64,000 bases of DNA. It comes from an uncultured Clostridia bacterium (lineage in GTDB: Bacteria; Bacillota; Clostridia; Oscillospirales; Ruminococcaceae). The notes under the pieces were generated by a model, which saw only the letters and a list, made by a program, of their open reading frames with translations, made no database searches and was not told where the DNA came from. Made by a program: the position numbers and the translations under genes. The stretch lies in NCBI GenBank assembly GCA_947166275.1, contig CAMVDP010000003.1, positions 62,001 through 126,000 on the forward strand, in the 5' to 3' direction. Numbering within the stretch: the first letter of the stretch is position 1; each line of letters begins with the position of its first letter. This document shows, piece after piece, positions 33,773 to 41,448 of this stretch.

Positions 33773-35458
33773 TTACTTTTTCTTCTTCTTTTTCTTCTTC
33801 GCGGGAGGATTGACCGAGTCGTGTCTGTCCTCGATCGGAAGTCCGTCGTCCGTATAGCCTACAACATCGTGACCGTAGGTCTCCGCGACGATATCCGCGC
33901 CTGCGGTTATTGCCTCGTTCTGCGTTACCGTTACGGTCTTGTTGTAGCAGCTGAATATGCTGTCGATATCAGCTTTTTTCATTTTAGGCGTTATAAGGCT
34001 TACGATCGGTACAACAATGAGCGAGATCAGCATAGTGAACGCGCCGAGGTTGACCGGAGATGCTATCGTGAAGCCGAGGAATGTGCCGGAAAGCATCTTC
34101 ATAGACGAGAGTATCATGTGCAGCAGCGTTACTCCGATACCGATGACGAAGCTTACATATACGCTCGCCTTGGTGGTCTTTTTCCAGAGTATACCGTACA
34201 GGAACGGCGCTAAAAACGCACCTGCGAGAGCGCCCCACGAATATCCCATGAGGTCGGATATGAGGGCGTTCTTGTTGAGCGCGATGATTACAGATACTAT
34301 GAGGAATGCTGCGACGAACACTCGCATTACGATAAGCTGCTTTTTCTCATCGAGCTTGCCCTTCATGAAAGGCTTGATGAGGTCAAGTGTTATCGACGAG
34401 CTTGATGTGAGCACGAGAGATGACAGTGTAGACATCGAAGCCGAGAGCACGAGGACTACGACTATACCGATAAGAAGCTCGGGGAGATCCTTGAGCATAG
34501 AAGGAATGATCGAGTCGAAGCCTTCTGCCGGAGCTCCGCTTTCGTCAGCAGCAACGAACAGTCTGCCGAAGCCGCCGAGGAAGTAGCAGCCGCCCGCTAC
34601 AACAAGTGCGAACACGGTGGATACTATGGTTCCGGACTTAATCGAGCGCTCGTCCTTGATCGTATAGAACTTCGTTACCATCTGCGGAAGTCCCCATGTA
34701 CCGAGCGAGGTGAGTATTACAACGCCCAGCAGGTTTATCGGGTCTGGACCGAAAAAGCTTGCGTAAGCGCCCTGCATTCCCGCCATAACGCCTTTGTCGT
34801 TGGGGATCTGGGACATCTGATTGAGAGCTTCGTAGAAGCCGCCCTTGTTGCCGAGTGTCGCAATTACCACGGCAGCAATGCCTATCAGCATTATTATGCC
34901 CTGTACGAAGTCATTGTAAGCGGTAGCTTTGTAGCCGCCGAGTATTACATATACCGCTGTAATAACTGCCATTGCTATAACGCAGACTGAATAGTCCACG
35001 GAGAATACCATTTCGAACAGTCTCGACAGTCCGTTGTAAACAGACGCGGTATACGGGATAAGGAAGATGAACACGATAAGTGCAGCTATTATTTTGAGTG
35101 TCTTGCTCATATAGCGCTTCTCGAAAAACTCGGGCATGGTGGCGCTGTCGAGGTGCTTGGACATAACGCGTGTGCGTCTGCCCATTATAGCCCAGGCCAT
35201 GAGCGAGCCGATGATGCAGTTTCCTATACCTACCCATGTCGAGGAAACTCCGAAGTTCCAGCCGAACTTGCCGGCATAGCCGACGAAGATAACGGCGGAG
35301 AAATAGCTTGTACCGTACGCGAATGCGGTGATCCACGGACCTACAGAGCGTCCGCCGAGCACGTAATCGCTGACGGTCTTCGCTCTCCTGTTGCAGTAAA
35401 CTCCTATGCCGACCGCGACTGCGATGTAAAGCACAAGAATGGTGATTATTAGCGGCAT
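33773..35458 (-). CDS. Sodium:solute symporter (SSS family)
   Basis: 561 residues with about 13 membrane helices. SSS signatures are NRRAKTVSDYVLGGRSVGPWITAFAYGTSYFSAV at the start and GGYKATAYNDFVQGIIM in the middle, similar to PutP and pantothenate symporters. The C-terminus ends in a run of eight or more lysines after a cytoplasmic stretch. It uses the sodium gradient to import a small solute. A perfect promoter lies upstream and paaK follows 37 bases downstream, so the substrate may be an organic acid rather than proline. Confidence 0.9.
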   Translation of the reverse strand: MPLIITILVLYIAVAVGIGVYCNRRAKTVSDYVLGGRSVGPWITAFAYGTSYFSAVIFVGYAGKFGWNFGVSSTWVGIGNCIIGSLMAWAIMGRRTRVMSKHLDSATMPEFFEKRYMSKTLKIIAALIVFIFLIPYTASVYNGLSRLFEMVFSVDYSVCVIAMAVITAVYVILGGYKATAYNDFVQGIIMLIGIAAVVIATLGNKGGFYEALNQMSQIPNDKGVMAGMQGAYASFFGPDPINLLGVVILTSLGTWGLPQMVTKFYTIKDERSIKSGTIVSTVFALVVAGGCYFLGGFGRLFVAADESGAPAEGFDSIIPSMLKDLPELLIGIVVVLVLSASMSTLSSLVLTSSSSITLDLIKPFMKGKLDEKKQLIVMRVFVAAFLIVSVIIALNKNALISDLMGYSWGALAGAFLAPFLYGILWKKTTKASVYVSFVIGIGVTLLHMILSSMKMLSGTFLGFTIASPVNLGAFTMLISLIVVPIVSLITPKMKKADIDSIFSCYNKTVTVTQNEAITAGADIVAETYGHDVVGYTDDGLPIEDRHDSVNPPAKKKKKKKK

Positions 35459-35520
35459 GATAAATTCTCCTTTAAAGCCATGATACTTTTTTGTGTCGCT
35501 GCTTTTTTGCGCTAAAGTTT

Positions 35521-35549
35521 ATTATACCTCTTTTTATCTCGTTTGTCAA
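35521..35549 (-). promoter_or_regulatory. Consensus promoter of the symporter-paaK-acp operon
   Basis: Minus strand TTGACA, 17-bp spacer, TATAAT. It begins one base after the fruK stop codon, so the fruK transcript either runs into this operon or is ended within it. Confidence 0.9.
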
Positions 35550-35550
35550 G

Positions 35551-36450
35551 TCATAGCTGACCCAAAAGTTCATATATCAATTCTTTTTCCGCGAGCCCTT
35601 CCGAGAACGCGGTAGCGCTGCCCGCGGCAGTGCCGAGTTTCAGCGCCATATCATAGCCGCCCTGTTCATATCCTGCGAGGAAGCCCGCAAGCATCGAATC
35701 TCCCGCGCCCACTGTGCCGATCACCTTGCCGGTACAAGCTCCGCAGCTGTGCAGCTCGTCATGCTCGTCCAGCAGCAGCGCGCCGTGGCTGCCCATAGAA
35801 ACGAGCACGTTCTGTGCGCCCATTCTGCGCAGCTTCGCGGCGTGTATGACTGCATCGTCCTCATCGGTTATCACTGTTGCAAAGAGGTCACCGAGCTCCT
35901 TAAGATTGGGCTTTACGATAAACGGCTTACACCGAAGGACGTTCAGCATAGCTCTGCCGGTGGTATCGACCGCGATACGCACGCCCTTATCCTTAACGCG
36001 ATCTGCGATCGCGGAATAGGCATAGGGTGACATTGATCTCGGCAGGCTTCCCGCAAGCACGAGTGTGTCGCCTTCGGTGAGCTTGTCGAGCTTTCCGAGA
36101 AGCTGCTCGAACGCGGGTCCGTCTATCACCGGGCCGTCGGCGTTGAGTTCGGTCTCCTCAAAGGTGCGTATCTTGATGTTTATGCGAGTAAAGCCCTTGT
36201 CCAGATGTATGAAGTCGGTACCGATGCCTTTGTCGCGCAGCCAGTGTTCGAGTGCGACACCTGTAAAGCCTGCGCATATACCGAGGGCTTCGGTCTGTGC
36301 TCCGAGCTCTTTGAGTATGACGGAGACATTGATGCCCTTTCCGCCGAAGTACAGCTGTTCGCCGGAAAGTCTGTTGACGGTTCCGTTATGTATATGTTCG
36401 ATATCGACAACGCAGTCGACAGCGGGGTTTAATGTGACTGTATATATCAT
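35551..36450 (-). CDS. fruK: 1-phosphofructokinase
   Basis: A PfkB/ribokinase-fold sugar kinase of 299 residues. It opens MIYTVTLNPAVDCVVDIEHI, has GGKGINVSVILKELGAQTEA and the C-terminal catalytic VGAGDSMLAGFLAGY with the base Asp. The overall form is that of FruK/LacC: phosphorylation of fructose-1-phosphate, or tagatose-6-phosphate, to the bisphosphate. Neither fructose PTS genes nor a FruR regulator is adjacent, which is unusual for fruK. CCGGAG precedes the start. Confidence 0.88.
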   Translation of the reverse strand: MIYTVTLNPAVDCVVDIEHIHNGTVNRLSGEQLYFGGKGINVSVILKELGAQTEALGICAGFTGVALEHWLRDKGIGTDFIHLDKGFTRINIKIRTFEETELNADGPVIDGPAFEQLLGKLDKLTEGDTLVLAGSLPRSMSPYAYSAIADRVKDKGVRIAVDTTGRAMLNVLRCKPFIVKPNLKELGDLFATVITDEDDAVIHAAKLRRMGAQNVLVSMGSHGALLLDEHDELHSCGACTGKVIGTVGAGDSMLAGFLAGYEQGGYDMALKLGTAAGSATAFSEGLAEKELIYELLGQL

Positions 36451-36478
36451 AGTTACTCCGGTTTTGTCCGTATCAGCA

Positions 36479-36506
36479 AAAAAGCTCCGTCGAAGCGGAG
36501 CTTTTT
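36479..36506. terminator. Bidirectional terminator after the first surface-protein gene
   Basis: AAAAAGCTCCG/CGGAGCTTTTT, 11 bp, loop TCGAAG. On the minus strand it ends the surface-protein transcript before fruK. Confidence 0.9.
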
Positions 36507-36525
36507 GTGTTAGGTTTGATTATAC

Positions 36526-37284
36526 TTACTTTCTCTTGCTTGCTACGAGAGCTGCGCCGCCTGCGAGAACTGCAAGACCAGCGATAAGAGCAACATCCTC
36601 GATACCTGTGTCAGGAGAGCCCTTGGAGCTGTCTGTAGCTGCTGCAACATCACCTGCTGCGGGAGCTGCTGTTGTTTCTGTTTCTGCGGGAGCAGCTGCA
36701 GCGCCGCTTACTGTGAATGTTACTTCCATTGTCTTCCATTCGCCGAGGTCATTGCCAAGAGCTGAAGGAGTAGCGTCAGCAGCGAGACCGTCGATGGTTC
36801 TTGCATCCTCCGGAGGAGCAGATACCCACTCGTTGTAGAGGTTTACTCTTGTTGTGATCTTTTCATCGGAAGAGGTGTAAGGAGTTCCGTTAAGAGCCTG
36901 CTCAACGCCGTCCACCTTTACGCTGTCGATAGTGATGACCATACCGGGGAAGAGTGTTTCGCCGTCAACAACTTCGATAGCTGCGAAAGCGAGACCGTTA
37001 GCGCCTTCGGAAACGACTTCATCGCCTGTCTCTTCATCAGTGATCTTTGTAGCAGCATTTACGGAAACAGTGTATGTGCCGTCGCCTGTGATCGTAGCTG
37101 TTGTAGCTGTGGATACCTGCTCGTCTCCGTTGAGCCAGAACTGGGATGTCCAGCCGCTGTCTGCGAAGCAGATAGCTGTCTCACCGGGGTTACCTGTTGC
37201 GTCAGCAGCGTAGGAAACTGCTGCGAGGGAAGCGGCTGCAACTGCGGAAGCTGCGATACTTGCAAATAACTTGTTTAATTTCAT
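36526..37284 (-). CDS. Secreted surface protein with SPDTG sortase-like signal (copy A)
   Basis: 252 residues. A signal peptide (KLFASIAASAVAAASLAAVSYA) is followed by a beta-rich domain with ICFADSGWTSQFW and GDGTYTVSVNAA, an Ala/Pro/Thr linker, and a cell-wall sorting signal: SPDTG, a hydrophobic stretch of about 20 residues and the basic end KRK. SPDTG stands in for LPXTG, as seen in ruminococcal surface proteins, so a sortase should anchor it to peptidoglycan. ATG 37284 follows GGAGG. Its C-terminus is nearly the same as that of the neighbouring copy B. The beta domain may bind carbohydrate, which is unproven. Confidence 0.8.
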   Translation of the reverse strand: MKLNKLFASIAASAVAAASLAAVSYAADATGNPGETAICFADSGWTSQFWLNGDEQVSTATTATITGDGTYTVSVNAATKITDEETGDEVVSEGANGLAFAAIEVVDGETLFPGMVITIDSVKVDGVEQALNGTPYTSSDEKITTRVNLYNEWVSAPPEDARTIDGLAADATPSALGNDLGEWKTMEVTFTVSGAAAAPAETETTAAPAAGDVAAATDSSKGSPDTGIEDVALIAGLAVLAGGAALVASKRK

Positions 37285-37318
37285 TTGAATGATCCTCCAT
37301 TGATTTACATAAAGTACA

Positions 37319-37335
37319 TGTGTAAACGTTACACA
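37319..37335. promoter_or_regulatory. Palindrome in copy A leader, possible repressor operator
   Basis: TGTGTAA-ACG-TTACACA, centred on AACGTT and lying just downstream of the -10 box. Its half-sites resemble LacI/CcpA-family operators (TGTAAnCGnTTACA type). Copy B has a related TAACGTTTACA in the same place. Confidence 0.45.
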
Positions 37336-37351
37336 AAGCATTTACATATAT

Positions 37352-37380
37352 ATTATACAACTTACACAAAAATAAAACAA
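37352..37380 (-). promoter_or_regulatory. Promoter of surface protein copy A
   Basis: Minus strand TTGTTT, 17-bp spacer, TATAAT. The -35 box forms part of the T-tract of the preceding terminator. Confidence 0.75.
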
Positions 37381-37410
37381 TCCGCAATTTATACAAAAAT
37401 AAACTGCGGA
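37381..37410 (-). terminator. Terminator of surface protein copy B
   Basis: TCCGCAnTTTAT/ATAAAnTGCGGA hairpin followed on the minus strand by TTGTTTTATTTTT. Confidence 0.75.
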
Positions 37411-37462
37411 TTTGTCCTATTTGTTTAATAAATTACAAACACGGTGTCAAGTGCTCAAAAAC

Positions 37463-38200
37463 TTACTTTCTTTTTCTTGTGAAAGCGATGCCTGCACCTG
37501 CTACGAGAGCGAGACCAGCGATAACTGCAACGTCCTCGATACCTGTATCAGGAGAACCCTTGGAGCTGTCTGTAGCTGCTGCAACATCACCTGCTGCTGG
37601 AGCTGCTGCTGCGCCGCCTTCTACTGTGAACTCAACCTTGAGGCTGCTTGTCGGGTACGGAGTTGTCCATGCGCCTACGCCGTCATTCCACGGGTTGGAG
37701 AAGTAGAAGTTTGTGCCCTTGCCGTCGCTTGTGAGCTCGCTTACGGGGTTGTCGATCGTTTTAGCTGCAACGCCGTCGATGTATACTGTCATCGATGTGA
37801 TGTTGATAGCTTCAGTATCTGTGATATCTGTGCTGATCATTCCGATATTGAAAGCATTGGAGCCGTCAAGAGACCAGTCGAAATCATCGATAGCTACGGT
37901 GTATGTGCCTGCGCCGTCGAACGAAGCGTTTGTCCATTTTACGGGGATAGCGTATGTACCGAGGTCGTAATCATAGTAATCATCGTAATCCTCGTATGTA
38001 CCCTCGTCGCATCCGCCGCCGTTCATGATGATGTCATCATAATACTTGCTGTCCTTGCCTACACTTGCATCGCTCCAACCGTTGCGGTAAGACCACGCAC
38101 CGGTCTGGAAGCAGAGGTAGCCGTTGTAAGCGCTTGCCGATACTGTGAGTGCCGCAGCGGAAACTATAGCCGCAGCGACAGCTGCAATTCTTTTTTTCAT
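37463..38200 (-). CDS. Secreted surface protein with SPDTG sortase-like signal (copy B)
   Basis: 245 residues: signal peptide (MKKRIAAVAAAIVSAAALTVSASA), a beta-rich domain with YLCFQTGAWSYRNGW, a Tyr/Asp-rich loop (EDYDDYYDYD) and GAGTYTVAIDDFDW, then the same Ala/Thr/Ser linker and SPDTG sorting signal, hydrophobic stretch and RKRK end as copy A. The N-terminal domains are only distantly alike, so the shared C-terminus points to recent gene conversion or module shuffling. GGAGG lies directly upstream. Likely displayed on the cell wall; a role in substrate or host adhesion is possible but not shown. Confidence 0.8.
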   Translation of the reverse strand: MKKRIAAVAAAIVSAAALTVSASAYNGYLCFQTGAWSYRNGWSDASVGKDSKYYDDIIMNGGGCDEGTYEDYDDYYDYDLGTYAIPVKWTNASFDGAGTYTVAIDDFDWSLDGSNAFNIGMISTDITDTEAINITSMTVYIDGVAAKTIDNPVSELTSDGKGTNFYFSNPWNDGVGAWTTPYPTSSLKVEFTVEGGAAAAPAAGDVAAATDSSKGSPDTGIEDVAVIAGLALVAGAGIAFTRKRK

Positions 38201-38214
38201 AATGATATTCCTCC

Positions 38215-38246
38215 AAAAAAATCGTTGGCTTAAAAGCCTGCTAACG
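38215..38246 (-). promoter_or_regulatory. Hairpin and U-tract at the 5' end of copy B mRNA
   Basis: CGTT/AACG and GGCT/AGCC helices with a TTTA loop, then a run of seven T, then GGAGG at once. Transcription should start near 38245. It could protect the 5' end, or act as an attenuator. Confidence 0.5.
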
Positions 38247-38252
38247 TTTACA
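38242..38252. promoter_or_regulatory. TAACGTTTACA motif at copy B promoter
   Basis: Directly abuts the -10 box; shares the AACGTT core and flanks with the palindrome in copy A. Suggests a common repressor. Confidence 0.4.
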
Positions 38253-38280
38253 TTATAGCATGGTGCTTTTTAAATTTCAA
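38252..38280 (-). promoter_or_regulatory. Promoter of surface protein copy B
   Basis: Minus strand TTGAAA, 17-bp spacer, TATAAT with TG extension. Confidence 0.88.
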
Positions 38281-38337
38281 TAGTTTTTTTGGCTTTTCTT
38301 GCAAATTTGTTGCAAAGTGCCAATATTATCGCCTTTT

Positions 38338-40125
38338 TTATTGCACATTGACGGTAATATGGGTGTTTTTCTCGGTGTATCCCGCGATCTCAAGCCGCCA
38401 GTCGGTATTACCCTTGGGGTCTTCGTAGGTCTTTTCAAAGCCGAATGTGCCGAACAGCTCCTTCACCATGGAGTTTTTAAGTGTCGGCAGATAGTGACCG
38501 ATTATCGCGGAGATCTCGTGCTCTTTCGCTGCCTTTACCAGCGCGTCGAGCATCGCGAATTCCATATCTCGCTTGAGTACGCGGCAGCTCATGATCCACA
38601 GATCGATGTGGAGTTCGGTGCCGCGGATATTGCCTATCACCACCGATACCACGCCGTTGTCGCCGAACTTGTCCGCGAGCCGTCCGTAGAGCGTGATATA
38701 TCCCGGATCGAAGGCTATGTTCGCTATTTCGCCTTCGGTATAGCGGCGGGTGGTCACGTTGAACTGGTTGCTCTTGTTGGTGAGTTGGGCGATACGGGGT
38801 ATATACAGCGGCTCGAAGGGCTTGATGACCGCCTTCATTTCGAGACTGTCAAGGTACTCGCCGTAGTCCGCGATATCGTGTCCCGCAGCTGCGCGCATAG
38901 CGTTCGCCTTGTACATCTCGCTGCGCTTAAGGTCGTCCTCGGTGAGCTTTCCCACCACCTCGAAGTATCTGTTGCGGTCGAGTATACGGATGTAGTTCTC
39001 CGCGCCATCCATTTCGGGCACTGCCGCGCCTTTCACGCGGTCACGGACTATCTGGCGCTCTGCGGGGTTGTCGTCCGCGAATACGAAGCTTTCCGGCAGC
39101 AGGTTTAGCATCTCCGCCGTGCGCAGTATGTTCTCGTCCTTGTTGTCCCAGTTTGCCTGTATCACCGTGAAATCGTCCGGGTGAAGCACTCCGTCCGGGT
39201 GGTTGAGCCCGTCATAAGCGTTCTCCTCATCGTTCTTAGAGCACACCGTAAGCAGCACGCCCATGTCCTTGTGGAGCTTCACGTAGTCCTGGAAATCCGA
39301 GTATACCTGCCCGCTCGGAAGGTCACGGCCTATCTTTATGCCCTCCACTCCGTCATCTCCGACGACACCGCCCCAAAGGGTATTGTCGAGGTCGAGCGCG
39401 AGCACCTTCTTGTTTTTGCCGAGTATAGCCTTGACCATAGCCGCGAGGTTTGCCGCGATATACGGTACCGCCTTCATCGGGAACGCGTATTTGTACATGA
39501 ACCACTGTGTACCGTCGTGCCACTCGTCAAGTCCGTAGCACGCCGCTACATAGTTAAGATCGCAGATATTGAGCCCCTGGTGGTGCTCCGCGTATTCGGT
39601 GAACATCGAGTTGAGGTCGTTCACGAAGCGGACCCTGCCGTGGATATCGGTGCCGTCGCTGTTACCGAGGAGCCTGAACGGCGGAAGCTCGAAGTTGTTC
39701 TGAATTATCGGACAGCCGAACTTTTTGTCCAGGCTTTCCCACATCTCGCGGAAGTATGAGAACTGCTGATCAAGCTTTTCCTCTGCGATGTCGGCGCTGT
39801 CGCCGAGGGCGGGGAAGCGGTCGATGTTGCGGTAGCTTGTGTGGATATAGATGATATCGGGGCTGAAGTTTATAAGCTCATCCGGCGGGAACAGCGCGTC
39901 ATCATGGAACCGTCCGTACTCGCTCGTGTAGAACTCGGGCTCGATGCCGTAGTTCAGCAGGAAAAGCTCCAGTACGTCACGCAGCGCGTCGGCAGTTGAG
40001 CCGCCGAGTATCGCGATGCGCTTTTTCAGTCTGGAAGTGCCGTCCTCAAGCAGCTCGCGCTTAAGCTTTTTCTGCTTCTTCATTATTTCCGCAGTGTCGA
40101 ACGGATATGTGAATGTTTCGTTCAT
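38338..40125 (-). CDS. FkbH-like HAD-IIIC family enzyme
   Basis: 595 residues. N-terminal SGNH-like region (about 35-220, opening IAILGGSTADALRDVLEL), then the HAD-IIIC phosphatase core with the nucleophile motif D245-L-D247-N-T, SKND and FADDNPAER, and a C-terminal GNAT-like acyltransferase region (about 430-590). FkbH proteins in polyketide systems dephosphorylate bisphosphoglycerate and load the glyceryl unit onto an acyl carrier protein. In envelope gene clusters such proteins accompany MBOAT/DHHW machinery. It starts 15 bases after the second DHHW gene, with GAGAGGTG upstream, as the last gene of the mfd operon. Confidence 0.85.
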   Translation of the reverse strand: MNETFTYPFDTAEIMKKQKKLKRELLEDGTSRLKKRIAILGGSTADALRDVLELFLLNYGIEPEFYTSEYGRFHDDALFPPDELINFSPDIIYIHTSYRNIDRFPALGDSADIAEEKLDQQFSYFREMWESLDKKFGCPIIQNNFELPPFRLLGNSDGTDIHGRVRFVNDLNSMFTEYAEHHQGLNICDLNYVAACYGLDEWHDGTQWFMYKYAFPMKAVPYIAANLAAMVKAILGKNKKVLALDLDNTLWGGVVGDDGVEGIKIGRDLPSGQVYSDFQDYVKLHKDMGVLLTVCSKNDEENAYDGLNHPDGVLHPDDFTVIQANWDNKDENILRTAEMLNLLPESFVFADDNPAERQIVRDRVKGAAVPEMDGAENYIRILDRNRYFEVVGKLTEDDLKRSEMYKANAMRAAAGHDIADYGEYLDSLEMKAVIKPFEPLYIPRIAQLTNKSNQFNVTTRRYTEGEIANIAFDPGYITLYGRLADKFGDNGVVSVVIGNIRGTELHIDLWIMSCRVLKRDMEFAMLDALVKAAKEHEISAIIGHYLPTLKNSMVKELFGTFGFEKTYEDPKGNTDWRLEIAGYTEKNTHITVNVQ

Positions 40126-40140
40126 GGTTACACCTCTCTC

Positions 40141-41448
40141 TTATTTGTTTATCAGCAGTTCAAGGTATTTTCCGCCGTTTCCGGCAGCTATCATAACGCA
40201 GTCGGTGCAGAGCAGATCGGTGGCTCCGACATCCTTGCAGAACTGTACTGCGTTAAGGTCGAAGTATCTCATATCGCACACGTATATATGCTCAAAGCCC
40301 GAAGTCAGGAACGGTATCAGCGCGTTGCCGAAGCTTTGCTTGAAAACTACCAGTGTCCTGCCGTTCTTTACGTTCGTGTCGATCTTTGTTATGCGGTCGT
40401 CCGAACCGATGAAGGAGCAGTAGAAAGATGCCGCCTTGCGCGATACGAACAGGTCGCCCGCGTACGCTCCTCCGAAGCTCGTATTGTAGTATGTCGTCTT
40501 TATGTCATCCGCGTTCGGGGAGATATACATTGTGAAAGTCTCCGCGTCATTGTACAGGTGGTAGTCTTTCGAGTAGGTGTACATTGAGCCGACGTATCCG
40601 CTCCGTGATACGGGGGTGTATTTGTCGATAGTCGGAAAATCCACACCTGCCGCATCAGCGAACTGTTGTGCCGCGTAGTACGCGCCGAGGGGGTTCCAGT
40701 GGTGATCGGTGCGGGCGTATATATCTTCGTCCTTGTGATCTTTCAGTACCGAATACGCGTCAACGTAGGTCACTCCGGAAAGGTTCTCGCGGATATGCTC
40801 GCACTTGTTGTACTGGCTGACGGTAAAGCCGCTGTCCCAGAATTTCTGCGGGGTGTAGAATTCGCTGGATATCGGCGCGGTCATGCTGTACACCTTGACA
40901 TCGGGCAGCTTCTTCGCGAACGTGTTCACCGCGTTTGCCCACTTCTCGCACAGTCCGTATGTGCCGAAGCATGCCATAAGCCCGCGGTAATGCCCGTTCT
41001 GATAGGACACCAGAATACCGTTCTCGCCGATGACGTTGTAGTTTATCTCGCCGGTCTGCGCTGAAGTCTCCGCAGCAGCAGTCGTTGTTGTTGCCGCTTC
41101 AGCTGTTGTGGTCGTGACAATGGTAGTGACAGCGGTCGTGGCGGAAGTCGTTGTTGCAGCTTCCGAAGTCTCCGTGATTCCGGTCTGTACCGGGAATGTA
41201 GTTTTTTCTGTGACCTTTACGGTGGACGGCTCCGTGTTTTCCGTTTCATCCTCCTCACCCGTCGTCACAAAGGAGTCGGGCAGTATCAGCTCGATCTCAT
41301 CGTCATCTTCGGGCGGCTCGGTGGTCTCTTCGGAAGTCCTTGTCACTGCGGGCGCGGTGTTGTTCTTCACATTAGCGCTTATGTCCGTGCAGCCGGATAG
41401 CGTGACGAGCGCCGCGCACAACAGTATTATTTTCTTATCAGTTCGCAC
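40141..41448 (-). CDS. DHHW-family lipoprotein (second copy)
   Basis: 435 residues. Lipoprotein signal with TLSGC (Cys20), a long Thr/Glu-rich linker (about 25-130), then an SGNH-like DHHW domain with YSMTAPISSEFY, the eponymous TDHHWNPLGAYYA and a C-terminal VFKQSFGNALIPFL and YVCDMRYFDLN. DHHW/AlgJ-like proteins work on the outer face of the membrane in acylation of surface polysaccharides. It begins with GTG at 41448, overlapping the end of the first DHHW gene by 11 bases. The two domains are clear paralogues. The exact acyl group and polymer are unknown. Confidence 0.82.
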   Translation of the reverse strand: MRTDKKIILLCAALVTLSGCTDISANVKNNTAPAVTRTSEETTEPPEDDDEIELILPDSFVTTGEEDETENTEPSTVKVTEKTTFPVQTGITETSEAATTTSATTAVTTIVTTTTAEAATTTTAAAETSAQTGEINYNVIGENGILVSYQNGHYRGLMACFGTYGLCEKWANAVNTFAKKLPDVKVYSMTAPISSEFYTPQKFWDSGFTVSQYNKCEHIRENLSGVTYVDAYSVLKDHKDEDIYARTDHHWNPLGAYYAAQQFADAAGVDFPTIDKYTPVSRSGYVGSMYTYSKDYHLYNDAETFTMYISPNADDIKTTYYNTSFGGAYAGDLFVSRKAASFYCSFIGSDDRITKIDTNVKNGRTLVVFKQSFGNALIPFLTSGFEHIYVCDMRYFDLNAVQFCKDVGATDLLCTDCVMIAAGNGGKYLELLINK

